Position numbers and translations under genes: made by a program. The notes beneath the pieces are model-generated. The model saw nothing but the letters and a program-made list of their open reading frames with translations. It was not told the DNA's origin and searched no databases. From Devosia sp. 2618 (GTDB taxonomy: Bacteria; Pseudomonadota; Alphaproteobacteria; Rhizobiales; Devosiaceae): a stretch of 64,000 nt of DNA. Where the stretch lies: positions 2,294,001-2,358,000 of the forward strand of contig NZ_JBEPOO010000001.1 in assembly GCF_040546815.1 (NCBI RefSeq). The letters run 5' to 3'. Positions 26,825 through 34,879 of this stretch are shown in pieces (position 1 is the stretch's first letter; the number at the start of each line of letters is the position of its first letter).

Positions 26825-26958
26825 CTTCACCTCTCCCTCCGGGGGAGAGGTCGACCGCCTTCGGTCGGGTGAGGGGGCCTTTTCTTGGTGCGGTGCGAGG
26901 GATAGGCCCCCTCACCCGGCGCTTCGCGCCGACCTCTCCCCCAAGGGGAGAGGTGAAG
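26825..26958. repeat. REP-like paired palindrome, family R1
   Basis: The element is about 134 bp and is framed by CTTCACCTCTCCC and its complement GGGAGAGGTGAAG. Each half carries a hairpin (CTCTCCC..GGGAGAG) followed by a second one around GGTCGGGTGAGGGGGCC or its complement. Other copies lie at 42681, 44136, 48542 and, inside cydD, 53267. This copy lies within the catabolic operon between the DUF917 and urocanase-like genes. Confidence 0.85.
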
Positions 26959-26963
26959 TCGTG

Positions 26964-28076
26964 CTAGGTGTCGCTTCTCCGCCGCCCCTGATCCAGCGCA
27001 TATTTCGCCAGTTCGATCCCCATGCGGTCCTCCACAAATGGATAAACCGCCGGATCGAGCACGCTGGAACTCAAGGGAATAATCGCTTTGGGCACATGCA
27101 GCACGAAGACATACATGCCGCGCCCCAGCTGCCCCACCGATAGCGCCTGCCCGGCAGCGTCGAGCGTCGTCAGCACATCGGGGAAGGTCGCGAGGCGATT
27201 GCCGCCCGCATCATCCACCGCCATATATTCGTTCATCACATGCAGTGTCGTGGCCTTGTCCCCCTCACCCACCGTGATGCGGCCGATGTCGAAGGCTTCC
27301 TTGGTGTAGACCACGTTTATATCGGTGATGTAGCCCTTGGTCAGGATCACCCCGCCCGTCGTATCGACGATGGCGTCGATCATCTTGCCCGGGCCCTTAC
27401 CCTCAGCTGCGATCATCGCCTCGCCCAGCTTGAGCGCCAGCGAAATGCCGCCAAGCGCCGCGTGCTTTTGCACATAGCTTGCACGCAACGGGTTGCGGCA
27501 CGAGGCGATGAAACCGCCCGACATATCTGCCGCCGTGCGCAGGATCGGCGAGACTTTCGCCGTCGCGCCGCGCGTTACCAGCTCGATATAGCGGTTCTCA
27601 TCGCGATTGCCGCCGACTGCTGTCTGGATCATCTGTTCGGGCGAGCCAGCCATGCCGATGGAGCCCATATCGCCGGTCGGATGGGCGCGGATATCGCCCA
27701 CCGCATCGACCACCTTGGTACCCAGAATGGCCGATGGCAGCCAACCGTTCAGCGTCGATGATTTGCCGTTCTGGCCAACCATCAGGCCAGTCAGCTTGTC
27801 GCCCAGTGCGTCCTGCAGCAATTGCACGGCTTTGACATAGTCCACGCCCTGCATTTCCCAGGGCGTCGTCGAGGCCGGCGCGCCGATGGCGGCGGCTGTC
27901 GCCACCCAATCGTTGGCGTCCAGTTCTTCGATACTGACCAGTTCAGGCTTACCGATGCTGACGGCGGCCTTACCGAGCATACGGCCATGATCGGCCCATC
28001 CGCCACCGCCCGCCGCATAGACGGAGCCGCCACGCACGGCGGCCTCGACGTCCTTTTCGGTGAGAATTCGGCCCAT
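26964..28076 (-). CDS. DUF917 family protein, predicted thiohydantoin desulfurase
   Basis: The 370-residue protein belongs to the DUF917 family, now named for S-methyl-thiohydantoin desulfurase. The family N-terminus (MGRILTEKDVEAAVRGGSVY, AAGGGGWADHGRML), the glycine-rich MSGGFIASCRNPLR region and the C-terminal domain starting near KGYITDINVVY are all visible. In this cluster it would convert the thiohydantoin propionate made by the urocanase-like enzyme (or its S-methyl form) into hydantoin-5-propionate. The ATG at 28076 overlaps the upstream carbamoylase stop (TGATG). The assignment rests on family and context; the exact substrate is an inference. Confidence 0.8.
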   Translation of the reverse strand: MGRILTEKDVEAAVRGGSVYAAGGGGWADHGRMLGKAAVSIGKPELVSIEELDANDWVATAAAIGAPASTTPWEMQGVDYVKAVQLLQDALGDKLTGLMVGQNGKSSTLNGWLPSAILGTKVVDAVGDIRAHPTGDMGSIGMAGSPEQMIQTAVGGNRDENRYIELVTRGATAKVSPILRTAADMSGGFIASCRNPLRASYVQKHAALGGISLALKLGEAMIAAEGKGPGKMIDAIVDTTGGVILTKGYITDINVVYTKEAFDIGRITVGEGDKATTLHVMNEYMAVDDAGGNRLATFPDVLTTLDAAGQALSVGQLGRGMYVFVLHVPKAIIPLSSSVLDPAVYPFVEDRMGIELAKYALDQGRRRSDT

Positions 28077-29329
28077 CAGTTCGTCTCCTGCAATTTGGTG
28101 TCGAGCGCGAGCACAGCGTCCAACAGGACCGCCGCGCCCAGCGCAATATCTTCAGTGGTGGCGAATTCATCCGGCGTGTGGCTACGGCCATCGACGCAAG
28201 GCACAAAGATCATCGCCGCCTTGGTAATCCGCGCCATCCAGGCCGTGTCGTGCCCTGCACCCGACGCCATGCGCCGATGCCGCGCGCCGACGGTGTCGCA
28301 AGCCGCATCGAGCACATCCAACAGGTCCGCATGGCCCGGCGTTGGCTGATTGTCCGAGACGATGCGCGGTTCGCTCACTGTGACGCCGGTCTTTTCCGCA
28401 ATGGCGGCAACGCCCTTGCCCAATTCTTCGATAAACCGCTCCATGTCGGCGCGTAGCTCAGCGCGGGCGTCTATGAGCATACGGACGCGGGCGGGCACTA
28501 CGTTTGCGGCGTTCGGGGTCATCTCGAACTCACCGACGGTCGCGGCGAAATGTTCTTCGCCACTGGCCAGCGCCTTGCCCAGTTCCTCGACGCCCAGCGT
28601 GATCCAGGCCGCGGTGGTCAACGCGTCCTTACGCGCGCCCATCGGGGTCGTGCCGGCGTGATCGGCGCGGCCATCGACGATGATCTCGATGCGGGTAATG
28701 CCGGCAATTGCCGTCACAACGCCGATATCGAGCTGCTCATTTTGCAGCACCGGGCCCTGTTCGATATGCAGTTCGAGGAAAGCCTTGATGTCGTCGCGCG
28801 GCGTGGTCTCGAACGGATCGCCGCCAACCGCGGCAATGGCGCGTTCGAGCGTGACATCATCGTTAGTGCGCTTGAGCCATTCGGCCGGACGGGTGCCGCT
28901 CATGCCGCGGCTGCCGATACAGGACACGCCGAAAATGGACACTTCCTCGGCGAGGAAATCGACCACTTCGAGCGTATGGTCCAGCGTCAGGCCCTGATCC
29001 TTTAGCGCCCGCGCCACTTCGAGCCCTGCGACCACGCCCGCAATGCCGTCAAATCGGCCTCCGTCCGGCACAGTGTCGGAGTGCGAGCCGAGCATGATGG
29101 TGCCCAGTTCGGGCCGCCTGCCAGCAATGGTGCCGATCAGGTTACCGGCTGCGTCAATGCGCGTTTCAGCGCCAAGCTGCTGGAGCGCTTGCTCCAGCCA
29201 TTTGCGACCTTCGAGGAATTTGGGCGTGAAGGCGCGACGGGTCCAGGGACGACCAGGTTCGGTGATGGCCGCAAGGGCGTCGATATCGGCAGCGATCCGG
29301 TCGGCGCGGATGGGGGAATTTGGGATCAT
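28076..29329 (-). CDS. N-carbamoyl-L-amino acid hydrolase (M20 family), predicted N-carbamoylglutamate hydrolase
   Basis: The 417-residue protein is a binuclear zinc M20 hydrolase of the beta-ureidopropionase/carbamoylase group. Metal ligands are visible in GSHSDTVPDGGRFDG (His83, Asp94) and FLAEEV (Glu129), with further ones in LELHIEQGP and GRSHTPDEF. The dimerisation domain follows TAIAGITRIEI. In the proposed pathway it splits N-carbamoylglutamate into glutamate, ammonia and CO2. It lies 34 bp downstream of the cyclic amidase gene and is coupled to DUF917. Allantoate amidohydrolase is a related alternative, but no purine genes are nearby. Confidence 0.85.
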   Translation of the reverse strand: MIPNSPIRADRIAADIDALAAITEPGRPWTRRAFTPKFLEGRKWLEQALQQLGAETRIDAAGNLIGTIAGRRPELGTIMLGSHSDTVPDGGRFDGIAGVVAGLEVARALKDQGLTLDHTLEVVDFLAEEVSIFGVSCIGSRGMSGTRPAEWLKRTNDDVTLERAIAAVGGDPFETTPRDDIKAFLELHIEQGPVLQNEQLDIGVVTAIAGITRIEIIVDGRADHAGTTPMGARKDALTTAAWITLGVEELGKALASGEEHFAATVGEFEMTPNAANVVPARVRMLIDARAELRADMERFIEELGKGVAAIAEKTGVTVSEPRIVSDNQPTPGHADLLDVLDAACDTVGARHRRMASGAGHDTAWMARITKAAMIFVPCVDGRSHTPDEFATTEDIALGAAVLLDAVLALDTKLQETN

Positions 29330-29363
29330 TGGAACACGTCTTTCGGGGTATCCGCCAAAAACC

Positions 29364-30722
29364 TCACGCCCGAACCTCCGGCCGAACGAACCGTCCTACC
29401 CCAGGCTCAGCAACTTTGACCCCATCAAACACCTGCTTGCCCCGCAGATAGGTCAGGCCCACCGTCCATGGCAGTTTGATGCCATTATACGGCGACCAAC
29501 CCACCACATTGTGGCCGCTGGCGGCAGCGTCATAGACCTGCGGGCGCGGGAAAAGCACCGTAATATCGGCGTCCTTGCCCGAGGTTAGCGCGCCCTTCGT
29601 ATGGTCGATGCGGAAATGCTTGGCCGGGTTCTGCGCCATCAGTTTTGCCGCCCAGCTCAGCGGAACATCGCGCTCCACCGCGCCCTTGATAAACAGCGGC
29701 ACCATGACTTCGAGCCCCGGCACGCCAGACGAATTGGCCAGCATGTTTGGGTTGGTCTTGCGGTTTTCCGACCAGCTGACGTGGTCGGTCGAGACCATGG
29801 TCACATTGCCCTTGCGCACATGCTCCCAGAGCTTTTCGACTTCTGCGCGTGGGCGGATCGGTGGGTTGATCTTGGCCTTGCCGCCAAGCCGGGCCACGTC
29901 GTGTTCTTCATCCAGCGTCAGATAGTGGATGCAGCACTCTATGGTCGCGTCAAAACCCTGATCGCGATAGCTGCGGGCGATGTCATAGCCACGGCCGAGC
30001 GAGCAGTGAACGACATGGGCGCGGCACCCAGTTTCGGCGCCGGTTTCGTAAATCTGCAGCGACGCCAGCAGCTCGGTCAGCGGCGGACGGCTGAGGCCAT
30101 GGGCGCGGCAATCGGTGATGCCGGCTGCCTCGACCTTGGCCATGGCCGCGCGGACCATTTCGTCGTCTTCGTTGTGGACGCCTGCGGCCAGACCGGTCTT
30201 GGCGACTTCGGCAAAGCACTCTTCGAGCAGCGCCGGGGGAATGCGCGGGAAGCGGATTGGGTCGGTGCCGAAGGTCGAGAACTTGAACGCTGCAACGCCG
30301 GCTTCGGCCTGCTCAGCGATGCGGCTAGCGCGTTCCTCGGGATTGATCGTGCCATAAAGCGCAAAATCGACCCGCGCCTGCGGTTGCGCATGGGCGACCT
30401 TGATGCGGACGGCTTCAGCCGAGCACACCAGATTGCCCTCGTCATAAGGCATATCGACGATGGTCGTGACGCCACCAGCGGCGGCAGAGCGGGTCGACCA
30501 GATGAAATCTTCCTGGTTCTTCTGGCTCAGCGAATGGGTCTGCGCATCGATGGCGCCGGGCAGGATAAGCACGTTGCCAAGTTCATGCCGCTCATGGGCA
30601 TGGGGGGCAACGCCTTCGCCGACATGCACGACCTTACCATCGCGCACGGCAACATAGCCGTTTTCGACGATGAGATCGGGCAGCACGACCGTGCCGGACA
30701 GAACGAGATCAAAATCGGACAT
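29364..30722 (-). CDS. Cyclic amidase of the hydantoinase/allantoinase family, predicted hydantoin-5-propionate hydrolase
   Basis: The 452-residue amidohydrolase fits the D-hydantoinase/allantoinase/dihydroorotase group. Candidate metal ligands are Lys147 (AFKFSTFG, usually carbamylated), His183 (GVHNEDDE), His239 (AHVVHC) and Asp313 (STDHVSW). The first HxH motif, normally DxHxH, reads DAQTH, so one metal ligand is Gln61. It would open the ring of hydantoin-5-propionate to N-carbamoylglutamate in the cytoplasm. GGAAG precedes the ATG at 30722. Allantoinase is a possible alternative identity. Confidence 0.83.
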   Translation of the reverse strand: MSDFDLVLSGTVVLPDLIVENGYVAVRDGKVVHVGEGVAPHAHERHELGNVLILPGAIDAQTHSLSQKNQEDFIWSTRSAAAGGVTTIVDMPYDEGNLVCSAEAVRIKVAHAQPQARVDFALYGTINPEERASRIAEQAEAGVAAFKFSTFGTDPIRFPRIPPALLEECFAEVAKTGLAAGVHNEDDEMVRAAMAKVEAAGITDCRAHGLSRPPLTELLASLQIYETGAETGCRAHVVHCSLGRGYDIARSYRDQGFDATIECCIHYLTLDEEHDVARLGGKAKINPPIRPRAEVEKLWEHVRKGNVTMVSTDHVSWSENRKTNPNMLANSSGVPGLEVMVPLFIKGAVERDVPLSWAAKLMAQNPAKHFRIDHTKGALTSGKDADITVLFPRPQVYDAAASGHNVVGWSPYNGIKLPWTVGLTYLRGKQVFDGVKVAEPGVGRFVRPEVRA

Positions 30723-30750
30723 CTAGTGCTTCCACAAACTCGGACCGGGC

Positions 30751-30853
30751 TTCCCTCCCCCTTGTGGGGAGGGAGTGAGGGTGGGGGTAAAGACTGGGTG
30801 CCGAGCATGTGGCTCACCCCCACCCTTGATCCCTCCCCACAAGGGGGAGGGAG
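30751..30853. repeat. Paired palindrome, family R2
   Basis: Two mirrored hairpin arms, CCCTCCCCCTTGTGGGGAGG and its complement, flank a 20-bp spacer; each is followed or preceded by a GGGTGGGGG / CCCCCACCC block. Related copies lie at 56860 and 59987. This one separates the transporter genes from the cyclic amidase gene on the same strand and could influence mRNA stability. Confidence 0.8.
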
Positions 30854-30874
30854 ACGAAAGAGCCGATGGCTTCA

Positions 30875-31627
30875 TCACGCCGCAGCCCTCCCCAATTGCC
30901 CGGTGCGCGCCATCAAAAACCGCTCCAGCGCCGAAAGCGCGTCATAGATCAGCACGGCCAGCACGCCGACGATGAGGCCACCTTGCAGCACGAAGGCCGT
31001 GTTGCTCGACAGCAGCCCCGCGATGATGACTTCGCCCAGCGTGCGGGCGGCGACGGTCGAGCCAATGGTGGCGGTGGCCAGCGAAATGACGACAGATAGA
31101 CGAATACCGGCCAGGATCACCGGCAGCGCTAGCGGCAGTTCCACCTTGATCAGACGCTGCCAGCCAGTCATGCCGACGCCTTTGGCGGCATCGGTGACGG
31201 CGGGCGGCAAGTTGGTCAACCCCGTCAGTGTGTTCTCAAAAATCGGCAGCAGACCGTAGAGAAACAGCGCCACCAGCGTTGGGGCCGTACCGAAGCCCAG
31301 CATGGGAACAGCCAGCGCCAGCACAGCCACCGGTGGAAAGGTCTGGCCGATATTGGCGAGCGACCGCGACAGCGGCAGGAATTCGGCGCCGAACGGGCGG
31401 GTGACGATAATCGCCAGACCGACCGCGATAATGGTCGAGGCGACCGCCGCCGCCAGCACGATACCCAGATGGTTGAGCGTGATATCGAGCAGGCTGCCCT
31501 GATTGTAGATGGCGGGCTGGTTGTTCTTGGTGAACAGGCCGAAGAACCCGCTGAACAGGTCGGGGTTCACCAGAAACAGGATGAGCAGCGCAAAGACCGC
31601 GATGCGGATCAGATTGCCGATCTTCAT
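30875..31627 (-). CDS. Betaine-type ABC transporter permease (OpuC/YehW-like)
   Basis: The 250-residue permease has about five membrane helices and the EAA-like loop of the quaternary-amine (QAT) importer family (DAAKGVGMTGWQRLIKVELP). The ATG at 31627 overlaps the ATPase stop (ATGA). Together with the second permease, ATPase and binding protein it forms an importer. The context of enzymes for a trimethylated betaine predicts ergothioneine or a close analogue as substrate; glycine betaine or choline cannot be excluded. Confidence 0.88.
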   Translation of the reverse strand: MKIGNLIRIAVFALLILFLVNPDLFSGFFGLFTKNNQPAIYNQGSLLDITLNHLGIVLAAAVASTIIAVGLAIIVTRPFGAEFLPLSRSLANIGQTFPPVAVLALAVPMLGFGTAPTLVALFLYGLLPIFENTLTGLTNLPPAVTDAAKGVGMTGWQRLIKVELPLALPVILAGIRLSVVISLATATIGSTVAARTLGEVIIAGLLSSNTAFVLQGGLIVGVLAVLIYDALSALERFLMARTGQLGRAAA

Positions 31628-32559
31628 TGCGGCCTCGCGGCGAGGCGGGCGAGTGCGCCCAGCGTCACCTGCCCCACGATCTGCCCATCGCGGCGCACCG
31701 GCAATGCCGGGCGCCCCGACCACAGCAGTTCGGCATAGGCATCGCGCAGCGAGGCGCTGGCCTCGATGGGCTCACCGCTGACCTCACCGGCCTCGATATG
31801 ATCGGAGACCTTGGCCAGCGACAGCAGGCGGAATGGCCGCTCGCTGGTGCCGATCAGTTCGGCGACGAATGGCGTGGCTGGATTGGCGATGATCTCGGCG
31901 GGCTTGGCGCATTGCAGCAGCTTGCCCTTGTCCATCACGGCAATGGTATCGCCGAGATGGATGGCCTCTTCCATGTCATGGGTCACCAGCACGACGGTGG
32001 TGCCGAACTTGCGCTGGATGGCGAGCAGGTCTTCCTGTGCCTTGGCGCGGATGACCGGATCGAGCGCGCCATAAGGCTCGTCCATCAGCAGGATATTGGG
32101 GGACGCAGCGAGCGCCCGCGCCACACCGACACGTTGCTGCTGGCCGCCGGACAGTTCATGCGGCAGGCGGTTTTTGAACTGGGCTGGATCGAGCTGGAAC
32201 AGGCTCAGCAGTTCATCGACGCGGGCCGAAATCTTGGCCTTGTCCCAGCCAAGCAGCTTGGGCACGGTCGCCACGTTCTGGCCCACCGTGCGATGCGGAA
32301 AAAGACCGTGGCCCTGAATGGCGTAGCCAATGCGGCGGCGCAGCTCATACGCCGGAATGCCGGAAATATCCTCACCATCGATGCGGATATGGCCCGAGGT
32401 GGGCGTCACCAGCTTGTTGATCATGCGCATCAGCGTGGTCTTGCCCGAGCCGGACGTGCCCACGATGACGCAGATGCTGCGTGGCTGAATGGTCAGGGTC
32501 ACATGATCGACAACCGTGGTCTGGTCGTAGGTCTTGGTGATGTCGTCGATTTCGATCAT
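31624..32559 (-). CDS. Betaine-type ABC transporter ATPase (ProV/OpuCA-like)
   Basis: The 311-residue ATPase has Walker A GTSGSGKT (about 34-41), the Q-loop in YAIQGHGLFPHRTVGQN, the signature LSGGQQQR and Walker B ILLMDEPYGALDP. A C-terminal region of about 60 residues resembles a single CBS half (LRDAYAELLWSGRPALPVRR), as found in OpuCA/ProV where it senses ionic strength. It overlaps both permease genes by 4 bp. It energises import by the neighbouring permeases. Confidence 0.9.
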   Translation of the reverse strand: MIEIDDITKTYDQTTVVDHVTLTIQPRSICVIVGTSGSGKTTLMRMINKLVTPTSGHIRIDGEDISGIPAYELRRRIGYAIQGHGLFPHRTVGQNVATVPKLLGWDKAKISARVDELLSLFQLDPAQFKNRLPHELSGGQQQRVGVARALAASPNILLMDEPYGALDPVIRAKAQEDLLAIQRKFGTTVVLVTHDMEEAIHLGDTIAVMDKGKLLQCAKPAEIIANPATPFVAELIGTSERPFRLLSLAKVSDHIEAGEVSGEPIEASASLRDAYAELLWSGRPALPVRRDGQIVGQVTLGALARLAARPQ

Positions 32560-33749
32560 GGACGGCGTCCCCCGCGTGAAGTCATTTCAACAATTGCGTC
32601 GAGCACCACGGCGGCAGCGAAGGCCAGCGCCACGGTCGGCACGGCGCCAAGCAGCACCAGATCCATCGCCGTCTGGCCGATGCCCTGAAACACGAAAACG
32701 CCAAAGCCGCCGCCCCCGATCAGCGCAGCGATGGTGGCAAGGCCGATGTTCTGCACCAAGACGATGCGCAGGCCAGTGAGGATCACTGGAAATGCCAATG
32801 GCAGTTCAATGGCCGACAGGCGCTGTGCGCCGGTCATGCCCATGCCCTTGGCCGCATCGATGGCGGCAGGTGACACGCTTTGCAGGCCAACGACCGTATT
32901 GGAAACGATGGGCAGCAGCGAATAGGCAAACAGCGCGACCAAAGCGGGGGCTGCGCCGATGCCGGAAATGCCGATGGCCGATGCGCCGGGAATGTTGGCA
33001 GCGACCCATGCCAGCGGCGCGATGAGCAGGCCGAACAGAGCAATGGACGGAATGGTCTGAACGATGTTGAGGACGTTCAGCACGCCCGCGCGCAGTGGAC
33101 GGACCTTGTAGCAGAGGATGCCAATGGGCACGCCAACTACGGTGGCAATCGCCACCGAGCCAAAGGCCAGCGCCAGATGGGTGCGCGCTTCAGCCCAGAA
33201 GGCAGGGGCGCGGGTACTGTATTCCTTGAGGATCGACAGCGAATTCCAGCTACCGCTCCACAGCAGCAGGCCGATGGCGGCGGAAACGGCTACGAGAATG
33301 GCTATGCGTACCCACGGGCCGAAACGCAGCCGGGTGAGGGCATCAGTCACCAGCAGCGCGAAGGCGAAAACCAGCAGCCAGAACCCGGCGCCGGGTGAGA
33401 CGCGAGCAAAGGTGTCGCCCTCTGGGGTGAGATAGGTGGCCGAGATGCCGATCATCACAAACAGCGCTGCCAGGGCAACAAAGCCAGCGACGAGTTTGGC
33501 CGTGATCGGAAAGCGCAGCAGCGCGATGATGTAGGCGACGAGCAGTATGGCGATCAGGACGACCATCGGCAGCGTCGGCAATGCCTCGAGGATCGACCGA
33601 GATTCGCCCGGCACGATGCGGTTGGCGCGGAACAGCGCGAAGGGCAGCAGCGCCCCCGCGATGGCGATCAATGCAATCAACACGCCGAGCTTGTCGAAGG
33701 CGAGCCAGTTGGGTCGGGATGGGGCATGCGATATTTCTGCGATGCTCAT
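32556..33749 (-). CDS. Betaine-type ABC transporter permease, long form (YehY-like)
   Basis: The 397-residue permease has a four-helix N-terminal extension (to about residue 165) before the conserved permease core with the EAA-like loop DAAKGMGMTGAQRLSAIELP, as in YehY. It pairs with the shorter permease to form a heterodimeric channel. The ribosome-binding site is weak. It is translationally coupled to the ATPase gene. Confidence 0.88.
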   Translation of the reverse strand: MSIAEISHAPSRPNWLAFDKLGVLIALIAIAGALLPFALFRANRIVPGESRSILEALPTLPMVVLIAILLVAYIIALLRFPITAKLVAGFVALAALFVMIGISATYLTPEGDTFARVSPGAGFWLLVFAFALLVTDALTRLRFGPWVRIAILVAVSAAIGLLLWSGSWNSLSILKEYSTRAPAFWAEARTHLALAFGSVAIATVVGVPIGILCYKVRPLRAGVLNVLNIVQTIPSIALFGLLIAPLAWVAANIPGASAIGISGIGAAPALVALFAYSLLPIVSNTVVGLQSVSPAAIDAAKGMGMTGAQRLSAIELPLAFPVILTGLRIVLVQNIGLATIAALIGGGGFGVFVFQGIGQTAMDLVLLGAVPTVALAFAAAVVLDAIVEMTSRGGRRP

Positions 33750-33803
33750 GCTGGCTCAGTGCTCCGTCAATGGCGTCGCGGCGGGAGGCTTTCCCGGATC
33801 AGT

Positions 33804-33842
33804 CCCCTCTCCCCTGAGGGGAGAGGGTTAGGGTGAGGGTTC
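33804..33842. repeat. Single palindromic arm related to family R1
   Basis: CCCTCTCCCCTGAGGGGAGAGGG forms one hairpin with the R1-like tail TTAGGGTGAGGGTT after it, but the second half of the element is missing or degenerate. It lies between the binding-protein and permease genes. Confidence 0.6.
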
Positions 33843-33884
33843 AGCCTCCCGGCATGGCCGAGATCGTGCCCTCTCCCGGTCGAG

Positions 33885-34796
33885 CTACTTCAGAAAACCA
33901 CCCTTGGTCAGGTAGTCGGTAGCGACGGTTGCGGCAGCTTCGCCACCGACCTGCACGCGACCATTGAGATCCTGCAGCACTTCGAGCGTCAGGCCTTCGA
34001 AGACGGGCTTGAGCAGCTCTTCGATCTGGGGATACTTGGTCAGCACAACTTCGCGGATGATTGGCGCTGGCTGGTAAACGGGCTGCACGCCCTTGTCGTC
34101 CTGCAGAACCTTGAGACCCGATGGAGCGATGCCGCCGTCGGTGCCGTAAACCATGGCGGCGTTGACGCCGTTGGTCTGCTGCGCAGCTGCCGCGATGGTT
34201 GCGGCGGTGTCGCCACCCGAAAGCGTCACCAGCTGATCCGGCGTCAGCTTGAAGCCATAGACTTCTTCAAACTTTGGCAGCGCGGCAGGCGAGTTCACGA
34301 ACTCGGCAGACGCAGCCAGCTTGACCTCGCCACCACCGGCAACCCAGGCACCAAATTCGGAGAATGTGTTGAGATTGTTGGCTTCGGCAACATCGTTGCG
34401 GATGGCGACGGCCCAGGTGTTGTTGGCTGGCGATGGGGTCAGCCAGACGATCTTGTTGGCGTCGAAATCGAGCTTTGCGGCTTCGGCATAAGCGGAAGCT
34501 GCGTCATTCCAGATCGGATCATCTGCCTTGTCGAAGAAGAAGGCGGCGTTGCCGGTATATTCTGGATAGATGTCGATTTCGCCCGCCGTGATGGCTTCGC
34601 GCACGATGGGCGTGCCGCCCAGCTGAATACGGTCGGTGACGGGAATGTCGTTGGACTCGAGCACCTGCTTGATGATGTTACCCAAAACGCCACCCTCGGT
34701 GTCGATCTTGGACGACACGACGACCTGGGCATTGGCAGCGGTCACCGAAATGGCGAGCGCGGCGACGGCGCTAAGAAGCGTGGATTTGAGGCGCAT
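33885..34796 (-). CDS. Betaine-type ABC transporter substrate-binding protein (OpuAC/OsmF-like)
   Basis: The 303-residue protein has a Sec signal peptide (cleavage after ANAQ, near residue 24) and the two-lobed OpuAC fold, with the conserved GEIDIYPEYTGNAAFF segment. GGAG precedes the ATG at 34796. The same fold is used by the ergothioneine-binding proteins of the EgtUV type, which fits the enzymes encoded in this cluster. The aromatic cage that would bind a trimethylammonium group cannot be checked without a structural alignment. Confidence 0.88.
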   Translation of the reverse strand: MRLKSTLLSAVAALAISVTAANAQVVVSSKIDTEGGVLGNIIKQVLESNDIPVTDRIQLGGTPIVREAITAGEIDIYPEYTGNAAFFFDKADDPIWNDAASAYAEAAKLDFDANKIVWLTPSPANNTWAVAIRNDVAEANNLNTFSEFGAWVAGGGEVKLAASAEFVNSPAALPKFEEVYGFKLTPDQLVTLSGGDTAATIAAAAQQTNGVNAAMVYGTDGGIAPSGLKVLQDDKGVQPVYQPAPIIREVVLTKYPQIEELLKPVFEGLTLEVLQDLNGRVQVGGEAAATVATDYLTKGGFLK

Positions 34797-34879
34797 TGGT
34801 TTCTCCGTTTTCTCCGAACCCCGTGGGTCCGGCTGTCCCTAAACTAACCTGTTATCGGAATAGGGCGAGGACGCTGATG

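Noticed and set aside
29364..30722. Purine (allantoin) degradation by the amidohydrolase and M20 hydrolase
   Set aside because: No uricase, ureidoglycolate or glyoxylate genes are nearby, and the co-directional neighbours point to a thiohydantoin route; allantoinase remains a lesser alternative.
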